Assembly: GCA_963726125.1 (NCBI GenBank)
Contig: CAVSBG010000013.1
Span: forward strand, 434,001-498,000
Source: JAMXLO01 sp963726125
GTDB taxonomy: Bacteria > Pseudomonadota > Alphaproteobacteria > Acetobacterales > Acetobacteraceae
DNA length: 64,000 bases
Direction: 5' to 3'
In this document: in pieces, positions 53,474 to 62,158 of the stretch
How positions within the stretch are numbered: the first letter of the stretch is position 1
Layout: each line of letters opens with the position of its first letter
The notes under the pieces: generated by a model
Told to the model about the DNA's origin: nothing
Databases searched by the model: none
The model's input: only the letters and a program-made list of their open reading frames with translations
Position numbers and translations under genes: made by a program

Positions 53474-53923
53474 TTGGCAATCGGAGACGCGCCGGCAGCG
53501 GAAGCGCTCGATGGCTTTGCCCTCGAGGATCACGTGGGGTACCTGCTGCGACGGGCACACCAGCGGCATGTCTCGATCTTCACCGCGGCGATGGCACACG
53601 TGGAGCTGACGCCGACGCAGTTCGCCGCGCTGATAAAGATCGTGGAACTGGGGCACACGACGCAGAACCTGCTGGGACGCCACACGGCGATGGATCCGGC
53701 GACGATACAGGGCGTGGTGCGGCGGCTGACCGCGCGCGGACTGGTCCGCCGGGGGCGCGATCCGATGGACCGCCGGACCGCGGTGCTGGAACCGACCGAG
53801 GCAGGCGTTGCACTGATCGGCGGTGCCGTGGGGGCTGCTCGGCGCGCGCATATGGCGGCGCTGGGGCCACTGACGCCGGACGAGCGGGTCCGGTTACTCA
53901 CACTGCTGCGCAAGATGGGCTGA
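53474..53923 (+). CDS. MarR-family transcriptional regulator 1
   Basis: This 149-aa winged-helix repressor has an N-terminal dimer helix (EDHVGYLLRRAHQRHVSIF) and the recognition region ELTPTQFAALIKIVELGHTTQNLLGRHTAMDPATIQGVVRRLTARGLVRRGRDPMDRRTAVLEPTEAG, which is the classic MarR wing. The start is a TTG behind CCGGAGG (spacing 5). It has a close paralog at 62159 of the same length with a damaged helix. The target gene is not obvious: no plus-strand gene follows for 4 kb, so it may regulate itself or the flanking lipoprotein. Confidence 0.88.
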   Translation: MAIGDAPAAEALDGFALEDHVGYLLRRAHQRHVSIFTAAMAHVELTPTQFAALIKIVELGHTTQNLLGRHTAMDPATIQGVVRRLTARGLVRRGRDPMDRRTAVLEPTEAGVALIGGAVGAARRAHMAALGPLTPDERVRLLTLLRKMG

Positions 53924-53941
53924 ACGGTGTGTCCGACCGCA

Positions 53942-54199
53942 AGGAAAATGGAACCGCAAAACACGCGAAACACGCAAATGGCGGCGGTGGCTTTGCCGTT
54001 GCATGCAGATAATCCAGGCACTGCGTGATGAATCTCATCGATCGCCCTGGCTGCTTTCGCCTCGACGAGGATTGTGTGTTCGACGATTAGATCAACGACA
54101 TAGGTCAGGGCGCGGCCGATGGTCCGTCTGGACAGGGGGTTAACCCCGTTGCCATCGGTGTCCATTTGCGTGCTCGGCGTGTCTTGCGGTTCCATTTCC
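53942..54199. repeat. Inverted-repeat-bounded element with GxxExxY remnant
   Basis: The left arm (53942-53981) reads AGGAAAATGGAACCGCAAAA then CACGCGAAACACGCAAATGG. The right arm (54162-54199) is its imperfect reverse complement, CCATTTGCGTGCTCGGCGTG to GGTTCCATTTCC. The 180 bases between hold the remnant of a protein gene on the minus strand. It fills the 336-base gap after the first MarR gene. Confidence 0.75.
53945..54165 (-). pseudogene. GxxExxY-family (PD-(D/E)XK-like) protein remnant
   Basis: The frame starts MDTDGNGVNPLSRRTIG, like the N-terminus of GxxExxY proteins. It then jumps to ALTYVVDLIVEHTILVEAKAARAIDEIHHA, the catalytic strand pair with D...E-x-K, and after a frame change CLDYLHATAKP. 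The GxxExxY signature segment and about 45 residues between are missing, so an internal deletion plus a frameshift left roughly half a gene. It is enclosed by inverted repeats of the surrounding element. Family identification is by pattern and moderately sure. Confidence 0.6.
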
Positions 54200-54259
54200 C
54201 TGTTTACTGCCGGCACAAGCCTGCCAATTCGTTGACGCCAGCAGAGGGGCTGCGGCAGG

Positions 54260-55060
54260 TCAGGGTGGGCCGGTGGCGGTGGCCGCTTCGAGGTCGAGGG
54301 GGTTTACTGGTGGCTCGCCGATGAAGAATCCGAGGACCTGGCGGACCCCGTCCCGGGTCATTTCCACCCAGTCCCAGTTGCTGGTGGGGATGCGGTCCTG
54401 CTCCTTGGCAAATGCCACACGGCGGCGGGATTTTTCCTCCATCAGCTTACCGACATTGCTGCCGAAATATGTGATGAGCTCGAACAGCTGGTTCCAGAAG
54501 CCGCTGTGGCAGAGGCCTGGGACGACGGCGAGATCGAGGCAGATTTCGCGGATGGTGTGGCCGACGGGGCTCCGGCGTACCTGGCGCTCCAGGTCCTCCG
54601 AGGTCGGCATGAAGAGTTCGGGATCGTCCCAGCCGGCGGGGCGGGATGCGCGCTTGCGCTTGGTGGGCGGCTCGGTCGCCGTTTGTGGGTCGGGTTCGGT
54701 GGCTGCTGGGGTGGGTTGTGGTTGGGGTGTGCGGGGGCGGCGTTCGACGAAGTCGATGTCACGGCCGGTGGCGGCGCGGGCGAGGAGGACGCGCTCCAGG
54801 GCGGCGGCGCGCAGGAGGCCTCGGTTGAGGTGGGCGAGGATGGTGGCGAGGTTGGCAGTGCCGAAACACGCCGCGATGGCGTTGAAGTTGGGGGCGGTGG
54901 CGCGGCGGCGGATCGTGTCGATGAGGTGGCGGCCGTAGTCGAACAGGATGCCGACGGACTGGAGGATGACCTCGATGTTGTGGGGCAGAGTTGTGGCGGG
55001 GTGATCCTGCGGGGGATCGGTAGGGGAGGCGACTGACGAAGTGGTGTCGGTTTGTGGCAT
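54260..55060 (-). CDS. Conserved hypothetical helical protein
   Basis: This 266-aa cytoplasmic protein of unknown function has a first helical half (NIEVILQSVGILFDYGRHLIDTIRRRA, then FGTANLATILAHLNRGLLRAAALERVLLARAATGRDI), a Pro/Thr-rich linker near residue 120, and a second helical half (ELFMPTSEDLERQVRRSPVGHTIREICLDLAVVPGLC; ending GVRQVLGFFIGEPPVNPLD). I associate similar sequences with Acetobacteraceae but assign no function. The start at the second ATG (MPQTDTTS) is used. It stands alone with 282 bases of upstream region. Confidence 0.7.
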   Translation of the reverse strand: MPQTDTTSSVASPTDPPQDHPATTLPHNIEVILQSVGILFDYGRHLIDTIRRRATAPNFNAIAACFGTANLATILAHLNRGLLRAAALERVLLARAATGRDIDFVERRPRTPQPQPTPAATEPDPQTATEPPTKRKRASRPAGWDDPELFMPTSEDLERQVRRSPVGHTIREICLDLAVVPGLCHSGFWNQLFELITYFGSNVGKLMEEKSRRRVAFAKEQDRIPTSNWDWVEMTRDGVRQVLGFFIGEPPVNPLDLEAATATGPP

Positions 55061-55342
55061 TGGTTGGTGTATATAACGCATGAGTTAGGTGCGTCAAGGA
55101 TTGTATTCCTGTAGTGGTAGATCGGGGCGGTGCGTCGCGCTGCGGTGGCGATGGCACAGTGCCCCGCATGTAGGCCGGGCTGGTCCCGGCCCTCGGTGGG
55201 GGCCAAGCGGGGCGGGGAGGCCCGCGCTGTCGGACTTTCCATCGAGAGTTCGCTACGTCGTGGCTGGGCGAGACCACATTTTGTCGTAATGGGGCCTTCT
55301 GAGGCACCGCCATGGCGCCGACGGGCAGACCCAATCGTGTGG

Positions 55343-56086
55343 TTATCGTCGCGCGAGTTGAGCACGCGCCCATAGCGAGATGATCGTCAGGGCAGCGGTG
55401 CAGACGGACGCAATCGGAACTCCCAGTCCCACGGCTCGGCGGCTTGCCAGCGCATCGCCTACGGCGGTGCCGGCGCAGCGCTCTGCCATGACGATCGACC
55501 AGAAGAGCAGCGTAGAGACCGGTGCACTGGTCTCACGAATGAAGATCAACGCCGCAAGCAGAAAGCATAGGGCAATGGAGGCGTTGTACAGTCCGATATT
55601 GTGGTGGATCAGATCGCCGGCCACCGTGCCAAACACGCCAGCGATGAACATCGCGGCCCAGTAGGCGCCATCGACACGGGGCGAACCTGATCGTGACAAG
55701 TCCGGGTCGGTGAAACGCGCTGCGATCAGGGTGAGTACCCCAAGCAGGACGGAGGCGAGCACGTAGCCCAGCGCCAGCTCGTGGGTAAGAATATCAGCCA
55801 GGTTGGTCGCCGCCGCCCGCATTGCAACGATCGCAACCCAGTAACCGGCCTCGGTGCGCGCGGCGGCACGGTGATGATACCAGACGGCGGCGACGCATAT
55901 GCACAGCAGCGATGCCAGGCTGGCGATGCGGCCTGGAAACAGGTCCTGAGCCCAGAGATCGCCCACATTCGTCCCGAATGCGCTGGCGGCGAGCATCGCG
56001 AACCAGTAGCTGCGGGTAACGTCCATGGCACGCGGCAGGCCGATGACGGTAGCCACGGACGAGTTCTGGGCAAGCTCGTTGCGCAT
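55343..56086 (-). CDS. COG4705/DUF347-type multi-pass membrane protein A
   Basis: This 247-aa inner-membrane protein has about eight helices arranged as repeats with the motif FWA-x-x-x-x-x-FGT-x-x-GD: YWFAMLAASAFGTNVGDLWAQ, YWVAIVAMRAAATNLADILTH, YWAAMFIAGVFGTVAGDLIHH and LFWSIVMAERCAGTAVGDAL. The Gly/Thr/Asp positions recall metal-site repeats, but no function is established to my knowledge. The start is the second ATG, seven bases after GGGGG. It is the last gene of the four-gene unit, 43 bases downstream of its paralog. Confidence 0.75.
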   Translation of the reverse strand: MRNELAQNSSVATVIGLPRAMDVTRSYWFAMLAASAFGTNVGDLWAQDLFPGRIASLASLLCICVAAVWYHHRAAARTEAGYWVAIVAMRAAATNLADILTHELALGYVLASVLLGVLTLIAARFTDPDLSRSGSPRVDGAYWAAMFIAGVFGTVAGDLIHHNIGLYNASIALCFLLAALIFIRETSAPVSTLLFWSIVMAERCAGTAVGDALASRRAVGLGVPIASVCTAALTIISLWARAQLARR

Positions 56087-56129
56087 ATGGACATCCCCCA
56101 CGGTTGGCGTCGCGGCTCAGTTCAAAATT

Positions 56130-56903
56130 TCATAGTGCCTGCTCCGACATTTTTGGATGCTGGCCGGCGCGCTGAGGCAGGACCAGCAGGCACACGATGA
56201 TGAATGCCGCAATCACTACCGAGGCCAGTGGCCGGCTGAGGGCGAGCCCTCCCTGCGCCACCGGCTTGTCGAGAAAATCGCCCACCGTGGCGCCGAACGG
56301 ACGGGTCAGAATGAATGCCGCCCAGAACAGCAGTACGCGCGATACGTTGGTCCAAAAGTACAGGCCTGCGATCAGCGCGAGCCCTGCCGCGAAAACGAGT
56401 GCGCCACGCTCGTATCCAAGCCCGCCGGTGTCGGCCATCCAGTCGCCGAGAGCGGTGCCAAGTGTCTGCGAGAAGGTGATAGCTGCCCAGTAGAAGGCCT
56501 CCACCTTCGGCGTGCTCACTGTATTCACAGAGATTGTGCCTTGCGACAGGTACCAAAGGCCCAGCACGACCACGAGGCAAGCGAACAGCAGCGTCGAACC
56601 GCCTGTGTAACCTATCCCCAGTGAGCGGTCCGCGAAGTCGGCCATGGTTGTGCCGAAGGTCGTAGAGGCGACGATCGTCGCCCAATACAGAAACGGCTGG
56701 AATCGCTTCGCCATGATCTGTGCAATGACCAGCACGAGGAGCGCGGCGAAGAAGAGGACGGTGCCGGCGAGATAGCCCCAGTTCAGCGTCATGGTCACCG
56801 TATCGCCACCGGTCTCACCGAGCGTGGTGGCGAGGATCTTGATAAGCCAGAACCCGATGGTGATCGCTGGAACCTTGCTGAGGCCTTCGGTCACTGCGCT
56901 CAC
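56130..56903 (-). CDS. COG4705/DUF347-type multi-pass membrane protein B
   Basis: This 257-aa paralog of the downstream gene has the same repeats: FWLIKILATTLGETGGDTVTM, YWATIVASTTFGTTMADFADR, YWAAITFSQTLGTALGDWMAD and LFWAAFILTRPFGATVGDFLD. The GTG start at 56903 is set by its 4-base overlap with the stop of the preceding 80-aa gene (GTGA). Together the two paralogs could form a heteromeric channel or transporter; this is inference only. Confidence 0.8.
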   Translation of the reverse strand: MSAVTEGLSKVPAITIGFWLIKILATTLGETGGDTVTMTLNWGYLAGTVLFFAALLVLVIAQIMAKRFQPFLYWATIVASTTFGTTMADFADRSLGIGYTGGSTLLFACLVVVLGLWYLSQGTISVNTVSTPKVEAFYWAAITFSQTLGTALGDWMADTGGLGYERGALVFAAGLALIAGLYFWTNVSRVLLFWAAFILTRPFGATVGDFLDKPVAQGGLALSRPLASVVIAAFIIVCLLVLPQRAGQHPKMSEQAL

Positions 56904-57142
56904 GGCTTTGCGCCTCGTGGTGCGTGGCCGGTGCGGTGGGAGCTGTGACGGAGGCAATGCCAGACCAGGATGACTGCCAGGCCGGCGAACAGCAGGACGC
57001 CATGCCACGCGACTGGCAAAGGCAGCTTCGGCGACAGCAGGGCAAAACCTGCCAACCAGACGAGAACGCTCAACGCAAAAGGGGCATCATCGACGAACAG
57101 GCCAAGCAGTTCTCGTAGAACAGGTGTAACCCTGTGCATCAT
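56900..57142 (-). CDS. Small three-helix membrane protein
   Basis: This 80-aa protein has two to three hydrophobic helices (VTPVLRELLGLFVDDAPFALSVLVWLAGFALLSP; VAWHGVLLFAGLAVILVWHCL) and a basic His/Arg tail. It overlaps the COG4280 gene by 4 bases at its start (ATGA) and the COG4705 gene at its end (GTGA), so it is certainly translated as part of that operon. Function unknown; an accessory subunit is possible. Confidence 0.75.
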   Translation of the reverse strand: MMHRVTPVLRELLGLFVDDAPFALSVLVWLAGFALLSPKLPLPVAWHGVLLFAGLAVILVWHCLRHSSHRTGHAPRGAKP

Positions 57143-57912
57143 GCACGCTCCATTCCGGTGACGAGGACAGTTGCCTGGAGCGCTTTCTGGCGGCAGAACC
57201 AGGCGGTGATCGCGGCCACCAGCAGGAAGCCGATTGCGAGGCCCAAAATGGCCCAGTCAGATCCTGGCCATGAAATGCCCAGGCCTTCGCCAAGCCAAAA
57301 TGTGCCGAACGCGGCAAGCAGGATTCCGACGACGAACTTGAGGCTGTTCTCAGGGATGCTCGCAAGCGGGCGATGCAGGACAACACCCAGGGCGATGACA
57401 AGCAGCAATGCCGCCAGCGCGCCGACGCTGGCGGGCAGCAACAGGCCGGCTCGCCCTGCCCCGATGGCGATGACAATGAACACCACTTCGATGCCCTCCA
57501 GCATGGTGATCTGGAAGCTGCCGAAGGCGGCAGCGGCATCCCATCGGCCGGCGGTTCCGAGCCCGCGCAGGCGGGCGGTTTCCTTGGCGAAGGCAGCGGC
57601 TTCATCGTGCAGCGGTATCACGCCTGCGACGCGCAGGACCGCTTTGCGCAGCCAGCGCATGCCGAACAGCAGTAACAAGGCGCCGATGGTCAGCTGCATG
57701 ATGTCGATGGGAATGCGCGACAAGGCAGGGCCGACCGCCGCCACTATTGCCAGGAGCAGGAGCAAGGCTGCTGCGCTGCCACCCAGGGCGCTTCGCCAAC
57801 CGCGCACCGCGCCGATGGCGAGCACGATGGTCAGTGCTTCGACGCACTCCACCAGAGAGGCGAAGAAGGCAGCGAGAACGGAAGGTGCCGCATGGGCCCA
57901 GGTGACATCCAT
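57139..57912 (-). CDS. COG4280-type membrane protein
   Basis: This 257-aa membrane protein has about seven helices. The first contains AAFFASLVECVEALTIVLAIGAVRG with an E-x-x-E pair, and a second similar helix reads GSFQITMLEGIEVVFIVIAIGAG. The paired acidic residues in two inverted halves resemble the REGLE-type iron sites of FTR1 permeases and TMEM165-like metal carriers, suggesting cation transport, not proven. It is the first gene of the operon with the 80-aa and COG4705 proteins, divergent from an RpiR regulator 85 bases away. Confidence 0.78.
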   Translation of the reverse strand: MDVTWAHAAPSVLAAFFASLVECVEALTIVLAIGAVRGWRSALGGSAAALLLLLAIVAAVGPALSRIPIDIMQLTIGALLLLFGMRWLRKAVLRVAGVIPLHDEAAAFAKETARLRGLGTAGRWDAAAAFGSFQITMLEGIEVVFIVIAIGAGRAGLLLPASVGALAALLLVIALGVVLHRPLASIPENSLKFVVGILLAAFGTFWLGEGLGISWPGSDWAILGLAIGFLLVAAITAWFCRQKALQATVLVTGMERA

Positions 57913-57997
57913 GGTCTGGTAATATCCACTACGCTCTACTACATTACGGAGTATATGCTACACCATCAGCGACGGGCAAGGCAAAGGAGCGGCGCAC

Positions 57998-58888
57998 TTG
58001 GATGACATTACCGATAGGCTGAACGAGACCTTCCCGGCTCGGATCTCGCGGTTGGGGGGCTCGCTTGGTGCTGCCGGCCACTGTGTGGCGACCTTCATCG
58101 CACAGAATCCCGCGGCGGCTTTGGCCAGTTCGGCGATGGATCTGGCGGTCAGCACCGGTACGTCGGACGCCACCGTGGTGCGAACTGTGCAGGCGCTGGG
58201 ATATGCCGGCCTTGCCGATCTCAAGCGCGCCCTGGTGGCGTTACTCAAGGGAGATGTCACGACGTCGGCTGACGACATGCGCCGAACGCTGGATGATCTG
58301 GGTGATGACGCAATTCTGGCTGTTGATACGGTGCTTGCGGCGCATGAAGAGGCACTGACGACGCTTCGTTCGGCGGAGTTCAAGGAACAACTGGGCCGGG
58401 CACTGCCGGTGCTGCATGGCGCCAAGCGCATCGTCGTGTTCGGGATCGGACCTTCGGCGGCACTGGCGCGTTATGTTGCGGTTTTGTTGGCCCGTGGCGG
58501 CCGGCGCAGCATGTGCCTTGATGCGACGGGGATCATGCTTGCGGACCAGATGCTGGAGCTGCGTGTCGGGGATGTTGTGCTCGCTCTCGCCTATGGCCGG
58601 GCTTATCGCGAGGTCGTCGGTTTGTTCCGGGAGGCACGGCGGCTTCGTCTGCCTGTCATACTGGTATCCGAGACAGCGGACAGTGCGATCACGAAATGGA
58701 CGGATGTCGTGCTGGTCATTCCGCGCGGGAAGCCTCAGCGCGTTGCGCTGCATGGCGGAACTCTGGTGGGGCTGGAAGCAATGGCACTGGCACTGGCCGC
58801 GGCTAACCGAGAGGCTGCAGTGGCAACGTTGGAACGGCTCAATACGCTGCGCAACGGGGTGAGCGGACAGCGGAACGATGTGGGCTAA
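57998..58888 (+). CDS. MurR/RpiR-family transcriptional regulator
   Basis: This 296-aa regulator has an N-terminal HTH_6 domain (VATFIAQNPAAALASSAMDLAVSTGTSDATVVRTVQALGYAGLADLKRAL) and a C-terminal SIS sugar-phosphate-binding domain (HGAKRIVVFGIGPSAALARYVAVLLAR; LALAYGRAYREVVGLFREARRLRLPVILVSETADSAI). The start is a TTG behind AAAGGAG (spacing 7). It is divergent from the COG4280 operon and may control it; the 85-base gap contains an AT-rich stretch with repeated CTAC words as possible binding sites. Confidence 0.85.
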   Translation: MDDITDRLNETFPARISRLGGSLGAAGHCVATFIAQNPAAALASSAMDLAVSTGTSDATVVRTVQALGYAGLADLKRALVALLKGDVTTSADDMRRTLDDLGDDAILAVDTVLAAHEEALTTLRSAEFKEQLGRALPVLHGAKRIVVFGIGPSAALARYVAVLLARGGRRSMCLDATGIMLADQMLELRVGDVVLALAYGRAYREVVGLFREARRLRLPVILVSETADSAITKWTDVVLVIPRGKPQRVALHGGTLVGLEAMALALAAANREAAVATLERLNTLRNGVSGQRNDVG

Positions 58889-59056
58889 TACCAACGCTCA
58901 CTGAGCGCGACTCGTCTTCCCACTTGTCATGTTCGGGGCGTGGTCCGGCGATGACATTCGGCACAACGCATTGGTCACTATCAAGATTTGGCAGCAACGC
59001 GGCCAACTTGTGTTGGACCGCGCATTGGCAGTCGGACTGCGTAGCAAGTAAGGATT

Positions 59057-59156
59057 TTCAACCACAGAGGCACAGAGTCCACAGAGTAGTCACAGAGTAA
59101 TTTTTAATAAATACTCTTGTGACTACTCTGTGAGACTCTGTGTCTCTGTGGTTGAA
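59057..59156. repeat. Intergenic long hairpin (CACAGAG type)
   Basis: The left arm (59057-59099) is TTCAACCACAGAGGCACAGA and continues with GTCCACAGAGTAGTCACAGAGTA. The right arm (59112-59156) is its imperfect reverse complement ending CTCTGTGGTTGAA. The loop is AT-rich. The gap 58889-59328 holds nothing else recognised. Close in words to 16119-16247. Confidence 0.85.
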
Positions 59157-59328
59157 TATTATTTTACTGTTTTCTCTGTTGCCGGCAACGCCGAGTTCAG
59201 GCTCGCTGATTTTGCTATGGGTCATCATCGATGAGCACTGGTATAAGTCGCGGCGGTTCAGTCCAGTCAACGTAAAGCACCGAGGCGCGAAAGAGGGCTG
59301 GGAGAATCGGGAGATGCGCGCATGCTCG

Positions 59329-60105
59329 CTACGGCGGTCCCCACCCCTTCACCAACGCTATCAAATTCTGCGGCACCACACGAATAACCCCACCACGCGG
59401 CGTATCGATATCGGCAATCAGAAACAGCGGCACAGACACGATCAAGGGTAACAACATCAGCATCAACTTCGCCCGCGGCCCTCCATCGCGCCGCTCGCTA
59501 TATCCAAACAAGAAGTTGCCCACGATCGCTACCACTGTCAGCAGCACCCAGGCGCCTGTCGGCAAACGATTCCACCATGCCGCCTGGGTATAGCCTTGCG
59601 AATTCAGCACATCATTCATGCCTGCAACCACGAGTGCTGCAATCGGGGTCGGAGCGGCAAGCGCCGGTTGGGTGACGGCGTGCCACAACTCGCTCTGCAA
59701 CGCCGCCGTTTCGCTATCAATCTGCCGGAGTTGCACCGCATCAGTGCCTTGGTAAAACAAAATGCGGTGTTGGGTATATTTCACCAACAATTCCCGAATC
59801 TGCGCCGCCTGCGCTGCCGCCATCAAATCCGCCCGCACATATTCGGTACCAATCGCATTCGCCTCCGCTTCCTCCAGCGTCTTGCGTTGATCATACCGGC
59901 TCGACGCCATGGAAAAACTAAACCCGATGATCAGCGCCAGTAACGTCAGCGCCGCCGGCAAAATTGTACCGAAATCCTTGCGCGCGGCCTCGTCGATCGG
60001 TGCAGACCGGCGGCGACAAAGATCCCCAATCCAGGCTGCCGCGCATTGCACCACGAAGGCGAACGCGAAAATCAGCAGTGGATGCTGGTAGAATAGGCCG
60101 CCCAT
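59329..60105 (-). CDS. DUF4239 (bestrophin-like domain) membrane protein
   Basis: This 258-aa membrane protein has two helices near the N-terminus (LIFAFAFVVQCAAAWIGDL; LPAALTLLALIIGFSFSMA), a long alpha-helical cytoplasmic stretch with EEAEANAIGTEYVRADLM, and two helices at the end. The GFSFSMASSRYDQRKTLEEAEANAIGTEY segment is typical of DUF4239. Function unknown; an ion-channel role is suggested only by fold resemblance. It is monocistronic. Confidence 0.8.
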   Translation of the reverse strand: MGGLFYQHPLLIFAFAFVVQCAAAWIGDLCRRRSAPIDEAARKDFGTILPAALTLLALIIGFSFSMASSRYDQRKTLEEAEANAIGTEYVRADLMAAAQAAQIRELLVKYTQHRILFYQGTDAVQLRQIDSETAALQSELWHAVTQPALAAPTPIAALVVAGMNDVLNSQGYTQAAWWNRLPTGAWVLLTVVAIVGNFLFGYSERRDGGPRAKLMLMLLPLIVSVPLFLIADIDTPRGGVIRVVPQNLIALVKGWGPP

Positions 60106-60268
60106 TCAATCGCCTCCTTGCCAACGGGTCCGTCCCCGTCCCCTTATCGGTAATCCGGACATTTCGTCCGTCGTGACCCTCTTGGACAAGAGCCGTACGT
60201 TCCTGGCCCGTACCGGTGGTCGGGATGGGTTGATGATTGTACGGGACTGATTGTCCGATCCTGATCGA

Positions 60269-61534
60269 TCAGCCCGACATGTATGCTGGAGCCTCAGCAC
60301 CCGCCAGGGGATCACCGCCGGGTGGTAGATTGCGGCGCCGCGCCACGGCGCGTTCTGTCAGCACAGGGCCGATTATGGCAGTGACCACCACCAGCACCAA
60401 CATGGCATTCAGCATCCTGCCATCGATCAGCCGTTCGCCGGCGGCGTTCACCGCGTCATAGGCAACCAAGGCGGCCGCCAGTGTCGCAGCGACCTGCGGC
60501 AAGGTGAGCGAGGTGGTCAACAGCCGGTCGGTCGCGTCGAACCCGAAGACACGTCCCGACAGCTCTGCCGCCAGCCATTTCGCGGCGATCAGCGCGATGA
60601 TGATGGCAAGCACAAGCGGCAGGTCCGAGGTCAGCGACACAGCCAACAGCCGCAGATCGATCAGAAACCCCGTCACGATGAAGAATGCAGGGATGAAGAC
60701 GCTGTTGCCGATGAACTCAAGTTTTTCTTTCGCGTTCGAGGTCTTCACTGCCTGGTTTACCGCCATGCCGGCGAGGAAGGCACCGATGATCCCTTCAAGG
60801 TTGATCGCTTCCGCGGCGACGGCAGCAGCGCAGACGACGATGAGCAGAAGAGTGAAGCTGGCTGTCTCACTGTCACCAAGTGCGGCTGCGACACGGCGCG
60901 CCAAGGGACCGACCACGCCGAGCAGGATCGCCGCGAAGACGATCAGTTCAGCAATCTGCAGCATGATCGCCGCGGGCGCGAAGCCGGTCCGGTGCGTGGT
61001 GAGGCAGGCAGCGAGCACCAACAGGGACAGCATGTCGGTCAGCATCGTCGCGCCGACTGTGACGACGACCGCGGGGCGTGCCGAGAGCCCCGCCGCCTTG
61101 ATGATCGGAAAAGCGATCAGCGTATGTGACGCGATCAGCGAACCAACCAGCAGCGCGGAGACTGGCGAGTAACCAAAGATGTGCGCCACCGTGATCCCGC
61201 AGACCAGCGGTAGGGCAAAGGTCGTGAGGCCGAACAGGGCTGCTCGCCCCCGCGCCCGCGCGAACTGCTCGAGGTCAATGTCCAGCCCGACGAAAAACAT
61301 CAGCAGCAGCTTGCCGAGCTCGGCGAAGAAATTCGCGACGTCGGCATGCTTTGGAACGATGCCGAGCAGATGTGGCCCGACCAGGACGCCAAGCAGGATG
61401 TAGCCGACGCAGTCCGGCAGTCGCAATCGCGGACCGGCCCAGCGGACCGCCAACACACCGAGCAGCAGGATGGCAAAGCGCGCCATCGGGGGAAGCGCGA
61501 CGAGGGCGGACGTCTCGGGAATGGTCACGTGCAT
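60269..61534 (-). CDS. Monovalent cation:proton antiporter (CPA2 family)
   Basis: This 421-aa inner-membrane antiporter has about twelve helices. Family signs are GYILLGVLVGPHLLGIVP near residue 45, LGKLLLMFFVGLDIDLEQFAR near 73, and GFLIDLRLLAVSL near 290, plus LEGIIGAFLAGMAVNQAVK with the ion-site region. It exchanges Na+ or K+ for protons; no KTN/TrkA regulatory domain is attached. Most similar in design to KefB/NapA-type carriers. It stands alone, upstream of the DUF4239 gene on the same strand. Confidence 0.88.
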   Translation of the reverse strand: MHVTIPETSALVALPPMARFAILLLGVLAVRWAGPRLRLPDCVGYILLGVLVGPHLLGIVPKHADVANFFAELGKLLLMFFVGLDIDLEQFARARGRAALFGLTTFALPLVCGITVAHIFGYSPVSALLVGSLIASHTLIAFPIIKAAGLSARPAVVVTVGATMLTDMLSLLVLAACLTTHRTGFAPAAIMLQIAELIVFAAILLGVVGPLARRVAAALGDSETASFTLLLIVVCAAAVAAEAINLEGIIGAFLAGMAVNQAVKTSNAKEKLEFIGNSVFIPAFFIVTGFLIDLRLLAVSLTSDLPLVLAIIIALIAAKWLAAELSGRVFGFDATDRLLTTSLTLPQVAATLAAALVAYDAVNAAGERLIDGRMLNAMLVLVVVTAIIGPVLTERAVARRRNLPPGGDPLAGAEAPAYMSG

Positions 61535-61779
61535 CTACTCTGCGCCGCGCCGCACGTCGGCATTATCGCTTGTTCCGCGCCGGTCCCGGCAAGGCACAGG
61601 CCAGCCTCCTCTGATAGCTTTGCCAAGCTGGGCCACACAGGGACGGTTCCTTCGTCAACCGCTTCGGCTGAAGCTGGCTGAAGCAGAGGATGACGCTGCC
61701 ACGCGCGTGGCAGTCCCGCAACGACCCAGCGAGCTCGTACCCGCCATCGATGGAGCGCGAGTTCACACGCCTACGCGTC

Positions 61780-61850
61780 ATGGCCGGGCCTGACCTGGCG
61801 TGTCCCGGCCAACCACGTCTTCGCCAAGCGCGCCAAAGACGTGGTTGGCC
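61780..61850. repeat. Two interlocked REP-like hairpins
   Basis: The first (61780-61811) has arms ATGGCCGGG and CCCGGCCA, as at 47180. The second (61807-61850) has perfect 15-bp arms GGCCAACCACGTCTT and AAGACGTGGTTGGCC around 14 bases. They share GGCCA and may be alternative folds. They lie in the roughly 620-base gene-free stretch 61535-62158, whose other content is unrecognised apart from the MarR2 promoter region at its end. Confidence 0.65.
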
Positions 61851-62158
61851 GCCACAAGGGCGGCCATGAAGATTGGTGTGTCGCGCTTCAACGATTCTGC
61901 GTACTGGTGCCCAGAATTTAGGAAGTGCCCTCCTGCTCGATCTCAACGTCTTTTTATCATGGGGGAGATTGACGGAATGGGCTCGTTGTCCGCGGGAGCC
62001 TTGTGCCACCGGGATGATTTATTGTCGGCTAAATCGGGCTTCGCGGCCCCATGCCTCCGACCATGCACCCACCGGGACACTGGCCCCCACCCTGCCTGCT
62101 TGACCAAGCCGGCCCTCTCCCCATCATTTGTCTACGAACAAACTGGCCGGAGGCCACC

